Of a stretch of 64,000 nucleotides of DNA, positions 1 through 12,724 are shown in pieces. The stretch's first letter is position 1. Every line of letters begins with the position of its first letter. The notes beneath the pieces are model-generated. The model had not been told where the DNA came from, made no database searches, and worked only from the letters and a program-made list of their open reading frames with translations. A program made the position numbers and the translations under genes. The DNA is from Cristatella mucedo (Eukaryota > Bryozoa > Phylactolaemata > Cristatellidae): positions 1,034,001 through 1,098,000 of the forward strand of contig WPIO01000108.1 of assembly GCA_009760855.2 (NCBI GenBank), in the 5' to 3' direction.

Positions 1-184
1 AGAGATTGGGCTCTCTGACGGCTTTGTAACAAGTGCATTGACATTATTATTTTAATTATTATTATTAATAGCTTGAAAGAAGCTGCGTTAAAAGAGGCCG
101 AAATGGAATCGCTAAATGTTTGCAAAAAAGTGAGTAATAAATGAGCGCTCCTGCGATCGAAGCTCTCTAGTGAACGGATAACTG

Positions 185-315
185 ACAGTCCTGATAGTTT
201 AATGTCCTAATAGCTAATTAATTGTCGTGATAATTAATTAATCTTCCTGATAACTAATCATTATTAGCCCCAATGGTTAATTAGTTGTCCCAATAAGTAA
301 TTAGTTGTCCTAACC
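185..315. repeat. Degenerate ~20-bp tandem repeat
   Basis: About six imperfect units built on TAATTAGTTGTCCTGATAAC, in the intron after lectin copy 1 exon 5. A shorter relative occurs at 22045-22110 in copy 2. Confidence 0.55.
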
Positions 316-409
316 TGTGAGCGACGATCGCCTGCAATCTTGGCAGCTCGACGAGAAGGCACCAGCGTGCCGAGCGCGAGGCGGGCTCCTCTTTCTTTAA
401 ATGACTTAC

Positions 410-3400
410 TCGAATATCCTGTGATGCTGGCGACGAGAAAATTCTGCTCGTCCTGACTGTCGACCCGGACCAGGTTGGCGCCGTACGCGCTATTGCAGAA
501 CGCCTCAGCCTGTGGCTGCATCATTGCCGTCGTCGGGAAATAGTAGCTGCTGACGCATCCCGTTTGATCTATGGTGAGAAAAGATGGACCGAGCTTGATG
601 GATGAAATCGTTGTCAACCTGCAGCTCACTCAGCCAAGAACCTCGCGTAAGCGTCCGGCGAAATGTTTGCCGCTGTCAGCCATTCATGTCCGGGCTCTCT
701 GCTTTACTGCCGTGTCGTGCTACCGCATGTCGTAGCTATGCGTGCTACCCCACGTCGTAGTCACGTCGTGCTACCGCATGTCTGCGGCTACGGCGCAACT
801 CGCAGCGAATTATTGCAACAATGAAGTAACAGAGCCTCAATTCTTTGCGGAGCACATGTCCTGGAGCCTTCAGCTTTGCCGTCACCGTTCAGTCTTCAGC
901 ATGTCTTGGACAGCCTCCCCCGTCTAGGTGAGCCGTCTAGGTGAACGCTCGTGCCAGAGACCCGAGAAAGACAGACGCCAGGCGGAGGCAAGGCGACCCG
1001 TGCGAGCGCATCTTCGGCGTGTCCGGACGATGCGACGACGGTACGGTCAAGATCAGTCTGGTCCGGCGAACCCAAATCCGGGAACTAGTGGAGCAGTCAC
1101 CGCCACACTGGGCAGCACCGGTTAACCCAGTTGTTGCATCGCTCGCTTCGCTTCAAAATGAACGCGACTCGCCAATTGAGCAATAAATTGCACACCGATT
1201 GCGAAATTGATTGCACGCCGTGTCGGGTTGGTTTTTCCCGCCTCACCCCAGCCACCCGGTCTTGTTCCGGATTGGCAAACTATCGCAAGCAGACTGGACC
1301 GAATGTTTCGTCACGTGGCACAATGATGAAATCGGAGGATAACATCTGTATCTTCCCTTTCAAGTCCACTATTTCCGAAATCGTTTGAGCGAACCCACGA
1401 GCACACGCACGGGTCACAGGTGACGGCGGTAACTCCTCCTTCCATGCAGACGCTCTGGCCAAAATGTCCGGTTATCCCGGTATTCCTTTCTATAATCGGT
1501 GCATCCGCTCCTGAGCGAATGAAAATAGCGCCGAGCGCTCGCGAATTTCTCACAAAATACCACGGAATTACTAAATAAACGCAGAAAGTGCAGGCTGCCC
1601 GCATCGGCCAGTTACTCGCTCACATTCCGCAGCAAAACGCCGAAGAATAGCTGCTACAGCGACTACCAAATGGAGCAGCTAGCATCGCGTTCATAATGAT
1701 TAATCAGTGCGACGTTCAATGCAACATTTTTGCATCCACCCTGACCAGCGCTGGAATATCGTACGAAAATAGTAGCGTGGACTAATCGAAGTAGACGTGC
1801 ACCTAGATATGCCAAAACCAGCGACCAGCGCCAATTTCGCAACACGCACGCACACGCACACGCACGCACCCCGTGGCGAGTTGGCAGCAAGGAACAGCAG
1901 GAGATGAAGCGAAGGAGAAGAGACAAGAGGAGGAGGAGAAGAAGAAGACGTTTAAGATCAGAATAAGGAGAACGGGAATGAGGAGAAAATTTAGGAAAAA
2001 GAGAATGGAGGAGAAGGAGAAAAGAAGATGGGATGATGGAAAAGGACGTGCTTGACGCCGAGTCTCGAAGATGCGCTGAATATTCTAAATACTACACTGG
2101 CTGCTCGGAGCGTGCGTGAGCGCATGCACCCTCTCGAGCGCCGTAATTTGCGGTGCCACCGCCGGCTTCGACGCACGACGCACGGGTGACGACGCGCTCG
2201 TGACATACTACTCCCGATCTTGTAGTAGCTCGTCCAGTTGGCATCCGAGTCGTTCACGCTCAGATAAGTTGGTGCGGCCGCGGCGACGTAGAAGGTGCAC
2301 AGGGAGAGAGCGACGTTGTGCGCGAAGAGCTGGCAGCTCGCTCCGAGCGCCTGCTGCTGCTCGCAGAGCTGCTGGCAGCGTCTCGGGTCCATGACGCCGC
2401 TGACGACGGTCGCATTAGCACCGTTGAGCACTCGAACGTAAAGCCCCGGAATCTGCCGGTATGTGCCGTTCACTGAAAGTGAATGACGTGACGGCTCAAC
2501 AAGATCGTCTCCGACGACGTGTGTCCGTTCTCATGCATAGCAGCGGTGGCGGCAACGACGACGACGTGCTAGTTAGGTAAATAAAATAAAAACTAAAAAC
2601 TAGCTAGTTCAACTGCCTCTTTTGTATAGCGACAGAAAAGCCTTGCTGGCTATCACCACCACACGCAGTGGCGATAAAGGATCGCCCACCACAGGATTCA
2701 AACTCACGACCTCAGGACCGCGGTCGTGAAAAGCAATCACTTTACCTAGTGAGCCATCGCGGCTCAGTAGTTAGGCCAAATCGCTCTGTGGGCTCGTTGT
2801 CAGACTCGTTGTCAGACTCGTTGTCAGACTCGTTGTCAGACTCGTTGTCAGACTCGTTGTCAGACTCGTTGTCAGACATCCTCGGATTGTTTTCGCTCGA
2901 AGCGCCAACCCTGAGGTATACTTACTATTGAAAAATTAGAATATAATAATAAAATAATTATTATTTTTACTATATTTACATTAAAATTACGTTGATAATA
3001 AAAAAATAACTACTGCAATTCAAATAATAGTAATTGTTTTTATTTTTACATTTTAAACATGTATCACTATTATGAAGCTGTATTTAAAATTGTTATTTTA
3101 TTATATTTGTTTATCATAATAACATATAATATATATAAATATTGTAGTTTACATAATACATAATGCTTCCTTCCTTTTCTGCCCCGATACAAATGCCGAC
3201 GCTATCGAAAGTCACCGTTGAAAAGCGGCAGTCGGCGAGTGGCTTGGCCAGCCCACGTGTACAGTCGCTCGTATAACCCAGTCGCATGCCTGCAGCTCGC
3301 AGTAAGTTCAAGGCTGCGAGCCATGCTTAGTTAATGCAGAGCGACTGCCACTTTTACCATGGCGGGGTACAAGCCGCAGACGCGGAAGTGTCAGACAGCG

Positions 3401-6400
3401 AGGCTCTCAATCACTCACTGACCTGGCCTAACGAGGTAGGCTAGAGACCAATTCGAATCGGTGTAGTCCACGGACAGATAGTCACCGCCGTAATTCCCTG
3501 TAAAAGCCTTGCACGTTGCCGTTGCGTCGTTGAACTGGAAAGCGTAGCAGGAATCCGACAGCGATTCGCAGAAGATTCGGCAGAGGCCGGCCGTAGCCGC
3601 CCACGGGCCAAGCGTATAGTTCCGGGATCCGTTGATCGCTGGCACCGCCACGAGCACTCCTTGTACAAAGTGATATTGGTTGCTGCTGATGCTGAGCAGC
3701 GATGATACTGTAACGGAAGATTTCCAGTTACTAAGCTGTCGCCATTCGAGGGGGCGGCGTAGCAACTGCTGACAGCGAACAAAAACAGTAACAAAACTTC
3801 CGCTTAATCAAAGGACGGAAAGAACCGTACTGCATGGCTGACGTATGCCCTAACGCTAAGGAACGTAGCCGGAAGTGTGCGAGTGTTTGAGTTTTGCCAC
3901 TCAAATTCCTTGGCAGGTGCTAGCAAGGGCGAGAGTTCTGAAGGTACTCCAACGCATGCGTCAGTATGAAGGAATATATAAAGTGAATTCCTGCTTTGAC
4001 ATCCTTCAAAATACCCTCCCTGTTCTTTCAGCTTAACAGCAGTGAAATATTATCGGAAAAAATTATGTCTTGACCGTGAGAGTGGAGCTATTGAAATTTC
4101 AGGTCAATCGGTACACCGGTCGAAAATATATAATGTACCTTTAGAAATCGAAGTAAACTAGTTGCTGACACATCAACTGGAAAATATTTGCATAGAAAAA
4201 TCTGGAATTCTCCACAAATTCTTATATCGCACTCGTCATTCATTACTAATTTATACAAAATTAAATTTAAAAATCCTATAATAAACTTCTGTAAGAGCAT
4301 AAGAGAGCTTAATCAACTTCCTCGTTATGGGTAAATCAAGTGCGACTAAGAAACTGGAAATATTGCGTCCCAAAATCGACCCCTCCATCTTGTCTCCTGT
4401 CGTATCTGCACGTAATGTAGGTGTCCTGTTCCAAAGTGACCTATAAATAGATGAACACATAAGCACCACCGTTAATTCTTCATACTTTCAGCTGCATATC
4501 AATGCTTAAATTCCGGCTCGTTTAGACAGAGTTACTGCGTCCAAATTTCTTCAGGCATTTGTAACATTCCGTCTCCATTTCTCTTTAACTCACTGCTTGC
4601 TGGTCTACCCACCAACGCAATCGGGCACCTACAGTTGGTGCTCAACCCTGCAGCTTAGCTTGTCTGTCGCGAGCGTCGCAGTTGCCAAATCACCTTCAAT
4701 TCTTGCCGACGTGCACTTGCTTCCAATCAAGAAGCGTATCGACTTCAAGGTTTGTGTCACTTACTTTTTGTTCCCTTTATTCTTTGGCTCCAGCCTACCG
4801 ATTGTACGAATCGCTGTTCTGACTCAAATCGTTTCGCTATACCTCGCACGAACCTCAAAACCTTTGGCGACGGTGCCTTTTAGTTCACGTGCTTGCAAGG
4901 CCTGGACCTTTCTCTCGACTGACGTCACGACATCCCCGGACATGACGACATTTAATAAAAAGCATAAAAGACAATTTCGCATTGAGTTTACACTTATGAT
5001 TCGTCCTTTGTGCGCTTATGCGGACTGAAACTGTGCCTGCTTTTACCAACCAAATCTACAAGCTTACCCTGTGCATGTCATATCTAAAAATGTTATTTTG
5101 TATAGCAGTGCAATTTTTTATACTTATCATTGGTCGTGCATTATTTGCAGCACCTGTAAACTGCCTAGAAAGAGATTCGGTTTTTATCGGCGGATGCTAT
5201 ACAAATGCATTGTGTATTGTGTTTCTTGCGGCTAGTTGCTCGGCCCAATGGCGACGACTCGCAAGGCTCAACCGTTGCTCGGTCCAAGCCTCGCCCTCGA
5301 CCAAAGCCGAGCCTTGTACTGGCTCAGCAAAACTACCCGGGGTCGCAGGGCCTCCATTGATGGCCGTCGCGATAATCTAATTTCCCTTTTTTGTCTGGTT
5401 CTTTTACTCCGAGTGTATTTATAATAATAACGTTATTATTAATAATACAGTTGTACAGCGCCATCAGAGAATGGAATTTCTTTCTAAGCACTTCAGTAAG
5501 GAAAGTATGATCAAATGATTAGCGGTAGCTGGTTTGGTCTAGCAGTTAAGGTGCTCGCCCGACCAAGGACTGACTGAGGTCGTGGGCTCGAGCCCTGAGG
5601 CATATGTGAAGCGCCTGAATAGAGATTAAGTTCTCTTGGTGCACTATATAAATGAATTATGTTTTTTATATATAATATGCACAATTTCAACACGCATAAC
5701 ACGGTTCGAGGGACATGCACAGTGTCAACACTCAAAATATGTTTAGTGGTAGATCAACTCGAATTGCGATTTCTTCTTTCTACTTTTGGTCCAAGCTTGC
5801 ACTGCCTGATCGCCCAACAGCGTGCTGTAGTTCGCCTGACACCTGGGACATCCGCTGACAACTGGGACTTCCGCTGACTAATGGGACTTCCGCTATACTT
5901 CCGCTCGCTTGTCTCGATCATTGCACGCCGACACACGCGCTTGACAGGCTCGCTGTGCGTCGGTTCAGTGGATGAACCAATGAGGCGTCTCGTCTCTGAA
6001 AACCACCAGAAATAATGCATGAGAAACATGGGAAATGCTGGATGCAGTGCCGATGGAAGAGGCTCAGATTAGGACTGCGCCAGTTTGAAGTTGTGCACCG
6101 GCCGGCCTTACGCGTAAGCGACCGATAATCTTCCAACCGACAGCGGCACATTGCCGTCAGCCAATCAATTAAAGCAACGTCAGCCAATATGTGACCGACT
6201 GCTGCAAACATAAATTTGTTGTCATCATTACACAACCATAACCTGCGTGGCGGCTGAAGTGATCAAAGCCTGTGAGCTTATTATCTTGCGCTCGCTGTCA
6301 AGAAAGGAATATGCAGAGTATGCCCAAGTCGCTCGCTCGCTCAACCGCTATGTTCCATTGGTTCGCGGGCGAGCGAGCTGTACCTTTGAGCGACGCTTGC

Positions 6401-7303
6401 GAGCTGCTGTCCGCTGACAGAATCAAGCTGTCGTTTCCCACGAGCTGGCAGGTTTGCACTGTGGCGTCGTAGTTGACTGCGGTGCACCAACTGTTGGCCG
6501 CGCAGAGGCCACAGCAGACGACCTGCGACATAGCAGCGTCGAGTTCTATGAATTTCACTCGCGAACGGTAGAGAATGCATTTTATTTTGCGGCTTTTGTA
6601 CGTTTGTATGCTAGCTGCACAAACGGGTGATGCTAAATTTTGTTAGTAAAGGGCTTGAAATGACATTTGCGGTTCGCTTATACGAAACGATTGGAGCCTA
6701 GATTATGTAAATGCAATGCTCTGCGCTTTATCGAATGCGGCGCTGCTGCTAGTGCTACCTCCGGGCTATTATGGGGCGCTGCTTCGTTACTATTTGGCGC
6801 GTCGCCTGCTTCCAGTCTCGACGAACTAATAAGAATAACAATAATACATATGTTATTATAATAATAATATAAATAATATTGTATAATAAGAATATAATAA
6901 TAATAACGATAACAAGTGCAAAAAGACGTGCAAGAGCCACACGTTGTCATGGGCTAGTGCGGCCGCAGATGTCGTGCGATCTGATTGGCTCAGCCTTTCC
7001 GAAGCTGTCACGAAACCTGATTGGCTCAGCACGGCGAAGCATTTTTGACGGATCTCAATCATGTCGCCGTCTCGAATCTTGTTCACAAAAAGATTAGGGA
7101 AGACGGCGAATTGCGGAACTGCGAAGCCGTGAATCGATTTCGCTGCGTCAGCCGAAGACGCGTCCTACCTGGTAGCGTGACGACACAGTCATCGTGGCTG
7201 ACGCCGTCCGCGTGGTGGCTCGGAGTGACCCGACGTTGACGAACTGCACGAGTTCGGTTTGTCCGTCGCTCAAAAGAGTGGCCAGCACTAACAGCGGCCA
7301 CAT
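410..7303 (-). CDS. Secreted apple/PAN-C-type lectin protein, copy 1 (3' end outside the window)
   Basis: Five exons on the minus strand: 7303-7169, 6522-6384, 3707-3423, 2472-2209 and 568-410, all with GT..AG borders (donors GTAGGA, GTACAG, GTCAGT, GTATGT, GTAAGT). Exon 1 starts at an ATG and encodes a hydrophobic signal peptide (MWPLLVLATLLSDGQT). Exons 2, 3 and 4 each encode a cysteine-bearing module of the PAN/apple type (C..LC...C, then C, then a final W). Exon 5 is the first half of a C-type lectin fold (GCVSSYYFPT, then GANLVRVDSQDEQ). Exons 3-5 are all phase 1-1, as in shuffled extracellular domains. The matching final exon of copy 2 has no counterpart in bases 1-400, so this gene is cut by the window edge or lacks it. 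Inferred role: a secreted carbohydrate- or protein-binding recognition molecule. The splice model is hand-built and the acceptor of exon 2 has a weak pyrimidine tract. Confidence 0.8.
2615..2775 (-). mobile_element. tRNA-derived SINE-2, reverse
   Basis: A second SINE family. On the minus strand: GCGATGGCTCACTAGGTAAA (box A region), GGTCGTGAGTTTGAATCCTG (box B), then GATCCTTTATCGCC, and a pyrimidine-rich tail with a GCTTTTCTGTCGCTATACAA motif. Confidence 0.7.
2793..2876. repeat. 12-bp minisatellite
   Basis: Seven perfect units of CTCGTTGTCAGA, immediately next to the SINE-2 copy. Confidence 0.92.
4370..5215 (+). mobile_element. Decayed LINE family A copy (reverse transcriptase end and 3' tail)
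   Basis: Translated pieces match the C-terminal reverse transcriptase part seen in the better copy at 14045-14813: a VRNVGVLFQSDL-like stretch, then LADVHLLPIKKRIDFKV, then the DMTTFNKKHK region. The end near 5140-5215 keeps the worn family tail. Frames are broken throughout, so it is a dead 5'-truncated CR1/L2-type element. Confidence 0.65.
5524..5668 (+). mobile_element. tRNA-derived SINE-1
   Basis: A tRNA-like head with a box A-like stretch (TTTGGTCTAGCAGTTAAGG) and box B-like GTGGGCTCGAGCCCT. It is followed by a tail (GAAGCGCCTGAATAGAGATT, AAGTTCTCTTGG, then ATAAATGAATTA) that resembles the 3' end of LINE family A. Confidence 0.75.
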
Positions 7304-7989
7304 TGTTCGCAGCTTGTTACTTCCTGTTGTCTCGTTAAGCGAAGCGATTTCTGTCGAACTTTGGCCGATCCCTCGAACGTCGAGTTCAATGCTGAAGGTC
7401 AATTTTAATCGAGGACGAGCCTAGCTGAACATGACGGGCGGCATCGGTCAGCGCTGCGTTCGACGTTGCAGCTGATTTTACAAGCAAAAATTATTTGCTG
7501 TGCAACTATGAGTCACGAGGAAGCTCAATGTTTGATACAAATTGTGCTACATGTTATTTTTCAAAAGATATTGTTTTTCCAACCGAGCGTCTTTCGTCGT
7601 CACAGGTGCAATGACCATGTGGAGACTACCGTCGCTCACTGGTTTTTGAGGCGATGCTTACATTTCGGCTACTGCACATCTGGTGCTATTTGGTTCTTTT
7701 TTATAAGGAGATGAATAATAATTAAGATATTAAAGTGCATGCTGCAATAGTGCTTTATTGAGGAGCCCATTAATTTTACGTATAAAACGCTACTCCTGTT
7801 CTATTTATGCCAGTGAGTGTTTGTACACTAAGCCGGTTGAAAGCTAACTTGGCCCTATGCATGCAACGAAGATTGCAATTTTCTGATTTTTAATAAAATC
7901 ATGTAAGAAAATAGCTTTGAATTAGCAACTAAGAATGGCTGGCTGCAATTCAATATGCCCCAGAAATCGGCATTTGGAGATGCACTGCG

Positions 7990-8170
7990 GAGATATACAC
8001 TCACTTTTAGGACCCTTCACTCTCGGGCTCCAGCCGATCAGACCCACCTATCAGAATTACTTCCTCGTCCGAAATCCCCAGATCATCCATCAGTCGAACA
8101 TCATTCGCACCCGCTTTTCTGACTCAAATTATATGGCTATACCTCGTAAGAACCTTTTGGGAAGGCACAT
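7990..8170 (+). mobile_element. Small LINE family A fragment in duplicated flank
   Basis: The stretch reads as remains of the reverse transcriptase end (a TFRSLH..-like stretch, then SDSNYMAIPRKNL). Related copies sit at 28290-28420 and 31560-31630 with matching flanks, so the insertion predates the duplication of this region. Confidence 0.5.
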
Positions 8171-8334
8171 GCCGGTCGTATTACGAGCCATTTCGGCCAA
8201 ATGCAAGCATCCATACCGACCGCAAGTTCTTGCTTAATAGTAGTATGTTCAATCCTGGTGAGGTCATCAGATAACTCAAGTTCCGGCCAAGTAGCGATGT
8301 CATAATTACTCTCAGCAGACTGTCGCCGCGACCA

Positions 8335-8420
8335 GTGGTAATAATAATAATAATAATTCACTTGATAAAGCGCCCTCAAAGAACTTAATCTCTCTCTAGG
8401 GGCTTTACATTTGTTGGCGC
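8335..8420 (-). mobile_element. LINE family A 3' tail, reverse orientation
   Basis: (AAT)n followed by TTCACTTGATAAAGCGCCCT and the AACTTAATCTCTCTCTAG box. This is the reverse complement of the family 3' end and abuts a forward copy 90 bases later. Confidence 0.7.
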
Positions 8421-8510
8421 GATATTGCAGGGGGGGATACAAGGGTCATTCAAATAGCGGCCAAGACATTCTAGCAGCTTGAGATCTGCAATACGACCCG
8501 CTTTTACAGT

Positions 8511-8990
8511 CGTCCGGGTGCTTTCGCTTAGACCGGCCGAGTTACAGTGCAACCCGCTTTTCGGAATCCAACAGTGTACAAGTACCTCGTACAAACCTCA
8601 AATCCTTTGGAGACCGTGCATTTGGTTCGTATGCTCCCATAGCCTGGAACTCCCTCCCGACTTGCATCAGAACATCCCCTGACTTGACCACATTTAAAAC
8701 GAACTTAAAAACACACTTGTTTAGGACAGCATTTAGTGGGTCCCTGTGATTCGTCCTTGATGTGCTTATGCGTGCTGACACTGTGCATGCTGCCACTAAC
8801 CACATTTGCATGCTGACCCTGTGCATGTCACCCCTAACCATGTGATTGATTTCGTTTGTTTATCAAGCATGATATTACTCACCATTCAATTGCATTTCTC
8901 TTTGCAGCAAATGTAAAGCACCTAGAGAGATATTGAGTTATCTGAGGGCGTTTTATCAAATGAATTATTAATATTATCATTATTATTATC
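8511..8990 (+). mobile_element. LINE family A 3' end
   Basis: Ends of the reverse transcriptase frame (LKSFGDRAF, then AWNSLPTC-like, then LTTFK.NLKTHLFRTAFSGS), then the 3' UTR with its GCATGCTGACCCTGTGCATG repeats. It closes with the AAGCACCTAGAGAGATATTG tail and an ATT-type run. Confidence 0.75.
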
Positions 8991-9149
8991 GGAAACCTGC
9001 CAAATTTCTGTATATGAACTACCGCATTTGCAGTACTTTGCTTTGTATTTTACGGCTTCGTTAAGGGTTGGTGAATTGATACGAGACTTGATGCTTAAAG
9101 CCAGCATATCTTAAAATGCACAATAATAATGCATTTGGTTTGCAATTTA

Positions 9150-10090
9150 GCTTCCTCGAAGAAATCAATCTCTTTCTAGGCACTTTACATTTGCTACAAA
9201 AGAAGCATAATTGAATGGTTAGTGGTAGCATGCTCAATATTCAATCAGGAATAACATAGTTAGGGGTGACATGCACAGCGTCAACATGCAAGTTTGGTTA
9301 GTGGCAGCATTCACAATAGTGCCACGCTAAATCACGCATAAGCACATAAAAGACGACTCACAGGGACCCACTAAATTCTGTCACAAATAGATGCTAGTTT
9401 AGTTTATTTTTAAATGTGGACAAGTCAGGAGATGGCGTGACGCAAGTCGGGAATGAGTTCCAGACTTTTTGAGCATACTTACTAAAGACACAGTCTCTAA
9501 AGGATTGGAGATTTGTACGAGGTATAGTTACGGGTTAGATTCCGAAAAACCGGCGTTACGATGCTTAGCCTGGTGGGTTAGTAGATCTGCTAGATAGGCT
9601 GGAGCCAGAGAATAAAGGAACCTAAAAGTGAGTGATAAAACCTTAATGTCAATGGGCTGCTTGACTGGGAGCCGGTGCAGGTCGGCGTGAAGTTGAGTGA
9701 CGTGGCAACTGGGACGCTCTCGGCAGACATGCGTAGCTGCAGAGTTGTTCACCAGATGCAATCGCCTGATCGCACTTGCCGGTAGGCAAGTAAGCAGTGA
9801 GTTGCAAAAGTCACAACGAGATGTTACACATGCATGGACCAAGTTAGATGTAGCATCCCTGTCGAAAGCCCAAAGTTTTGCAATGTTATGTAGCTGAAAG
9901 TAGGCAGGTTTGACTGTGGAGCTGATGTGGTAGTCTAATGAGAGGTCACTTTGGAACCTGACACCTAGATATCGTACAGATTCAACGGGAGATATGCTGC
10001 CGGAGCCAATTTTGAGCGCTAGCCTTTCGAATTTCTGAATCCCACGTGGTTTGCCAATTACTAGTTTTATCCTCATCCGATTTATAAACG
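9150..10090 (-). mobile_element. LINE family A, longest reverse transcriptase remnant
   Basis: The minus frame 10076-9528 gives 182 codons without a stop: RMRIKLVIGKP, then RYLGVRFQSDLSLDYHIS, then TSRCDFCNSLL, then LHADLHRLPVKQPIDIKVLS. This reaches further upstream into the reverse transcriptase thumb than any other copy here. 3' UTR and tail follow to 9150. The element is 5'-truncated and lacks catalytic YADD, so it is inactive. Confidence 0.78.
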
Positions 10091-10499
10091 TTTTCTGCTA
10101 TCAATATGTGAATTTCATCAATACATGCGATCAGCATGACCGTCACAAGTACTGCTGGATAAAGAGCTAAACTGGGAGTGAACAGTGAGATAGTCGATCG
10201 TCGACGTCAAAACTTTTGGATTGTGCATCTGTGTGTGAACAATGTTTTTATAGAAGCAAGACTTGGCCTTTGCTGGGATTGATTGGTAGTATCTACAGTA
10301 GCCAATTGGGTAGCTGAAACACAATAAGCTTAAAGGTAAAGGTGCTTTCGCCGGCAACGGCTAGCAAAGACAGGCCGGTGAGACTGGGGAAAAAGCACAA
10401 GCAGGTGAACTCGTCGATCAGTTTTTATCTATCATGCTTAATAGGTTGAAACTCAGTCGGTTCATAATTCTCATCAGGTCATAAGGTTAGAGCGTTGCA

Positions 10500-12525
10500 C
10501 TTCGTCAATTCGCTTAGTTTTGGTCAAGTACAGCGAAAAAACTTGGAGCTTCGCAGGAGATTTTTTGGAAAGTCAAAGCTCAGCAAAACGAGCTGCTGCA
10601 TTCAAGTTCTCAATAAATTAATGCTCTCCAATATTTAAATAAAAGGATTTCAATATCGAATGGTAGAGGAGAGAGAGAGAGAGTGATCGAGGCGATCAAA
10701 CGGGCTTGTTTGCGTCGCAAGGAATTAAGCTGATGATGAATAGTGCCGCCGTCGTTATGTGGCAGCTGCTGCATGCTGTCTCCGAAGAGTGCCGGAGATC
10801 CAGGACATCATGCTGTAGTCAGTCGCCTTTACAACGCCACTGTCTCGCGCGTTGTTATAAATGCTACCACTGTTGGTAATAGGTGGCGCTCGGCAACCCA
10901 TCTTTATTATGGTTTCCCGCTGACCCCCCTCATCATCTACCCAACTGCCTATACGCTTTCTGGTAAACGTTCGGGCGCCTTCATTGCCTGAGCGAGAGGC
11001 GGGCATTTAGAGAGAACGCTTCCTAATTTATTTCGTTCGACAGCAAGTCTTCTTATCTTTCGCTATAATCAAGGTTTCAAGCAAGCTCTGTAGAACAACA
11101 TTCCTAATGGGCCGCAACGAGATAATAATAATAATAATAATTCACTTGATAAAGCGCCCTCAGAGAACTTAATCTCTCTCTAGGCGCTTTACATTTGCTG
11201 TAAAGTGAAATGCAATTGAATGGTAAGTAAAATCATGCTTGAAAAACAAACGAGATGAATAATATGGTTAGGGGTGACATGCACAGGGTCAGCATGCAAA
11301 TGTGGTTAGTGGCAGCATGCACAGTGTCAGCACGCATAAGCACATCAAGGACGAATCACAGGGACCCACTAAATGCTGTCCTAAATAGGTATGTTTTTAG
11401 GTTCCTTTTAAATGTGGTCAGGTCAGGGAATGTTTTGACGCAGGTCGGGAGGGAGTTCCAGGCTTTGGGAGCATATGAACTAAATGCACGGTCTCCAAAG
11501 GATTTAAGCATAGTATGAGGTATTTCTAGACTGTTGCATTCCGAGAGGTGGGTGGTATGATGCTTGGCCTGTTGGGGTAGTATATCTGACAGATAGGCTG
11601 GAGCCATAGAATGAAGGGACCTAAAAGTGAGCGACGAAACCTTGAAGTCAATCCGTTGCTTGACTGGTAGCCAGTGCAGGTCGGCGAGAAGTGGAGTAAT
11701 GTGGCAACTGTGACGCTCACGACAGACAGGCCTAGCTGCAGAGTTTTGCACAAGCTGCAATCGCCTGATCGCACATGCTGGTAGGTCATTAAGCAGTGAG
11801 TTGCAGAAGTCGATATCACATTCTTGCTAAGGTGGCAACGCAGCAAGCAGCAATGCGTAGTTAGCATGAGAGATAAATAAGCAGAAAGGTAAACCGACCG
11901 GAGGACTGGGATAAGTTGAGGTGACATGGGTTGGCTGGCTTTTTTTCGATGCATCCTCCTAATTTTGACTAATCGCCCAGAGATTGCTCAGACATTGTCT
12001 GAGATCGTTGACACAGATCACTCTAACTTCAGACAAGCTTCGCAGTGAACCGTCACTTACCAGCACTATTTCGAAGGATCTCCTAGCGAACCAACGCTTC
12101 GCGAATCGCTTGATAGCTGATCAAGCCCTTTTGTACCATCTGCGATGCATACGGTGGTCCCTAAGCACTTAAAGGGTTTGTGCAGGGTGTTGGACCGAAT
12201 ATGGAAGGATTCCTTTTAGCGGTTCAGTCAATAAAACCCCGTCAATTTAGCGAGATCATGAATGCAATACAAAATTCTCCAACAGTTAGCAAACAGGAGT
12301 GTTATCGAGTTCTGCTAGCATAGCTGTTAATGCACCCGTATTAATCGATATCTGTCCCATTCTGGTGCAAATACTGTCGATATTTGTTTTTCGCAATACG
12401 TATCCAGCTTCGACTGTGCTACAGTCTAATGCTGGCGCCGGAACTGCGTGAGCCAAGTTTGTGAGCTGACGTATCGCTGGGATAGGCTGAATGATCGTAC
12501 TGCGCATTTACTACGAGATAAGAAG
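10500..12525. repeat. Low-copy segment, unit 1 (split by a LINE)
   Basis: First of three related segments (others at 29560-31200 and 32040-33250). Shared landmarks run in the same order: CTCAATA..TTAATGC, a GTGCCGCCG stretch, GAGAGATAAATA, GACTAATC.CCCAGA, TCATGAATGCA.TACAAAA, GAGATAA.AAGCCGATTGTCC. A LINE family A copy interrupts it at 11123-11818. Its short open frames are not conserved between the units, so I do not call genes in it. Confidence 0.6.
11123..11818 (-). mobile_element. LINE family A 3' end
   Basis: Tail with (TAA)n at 11124-11142, 3' UTR, then a reverse transcriptase end open from 11760 to 11356 (RQRIDFKVSSLTFRSLHSMA, ending FRTAFSGSL). The insertion interrupts one copy of the triplicated low-copy segment: its partner sequence resumes at about 11815. 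Confidence 0.8.
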
Positions 12526-12587
12526 CCGATTGTCCGAAAACTCTGCAAAACCACTTTGTGCACGCAAGAACTAATGGGTCAGAGGTA

Positions 12588-12722
12588 TTACTGCATTGGT
12601 TTGGCCCAGTGATAAGGGTGCTCACCCCGACTGAGGTCAGGATGAATGCACCTTCGATGGCCGAGGTCGTGGGCTCGCGTCCGTGGCATACGTTTAACGC
12701 CTGAATAGAAATCAAGTTTTTC
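12588..12722 (+). mobile_element. SINE-1 copy next to the MED29 pseudogene
   Basis: Same head (TTGGTTTGGCCCAGTGATAA, then GAGGTCGTGGGCTCGCG) and a partial tail (CGCCTGAATAGAAATCAAG). Its left flank matches the left flanks of the copies at 33287 and 33440, so the insertion is older than the regional duplication. Confidence 0.7.
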
Positions 12723-12724
12723 AG

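Noticed and set aside
2793-2876. Ser-Asp-Leu-Ser repeat protein
   Set aside because: It is a 12-bp minisatellite beside a SINE, with no start, domain or splice context of its own.
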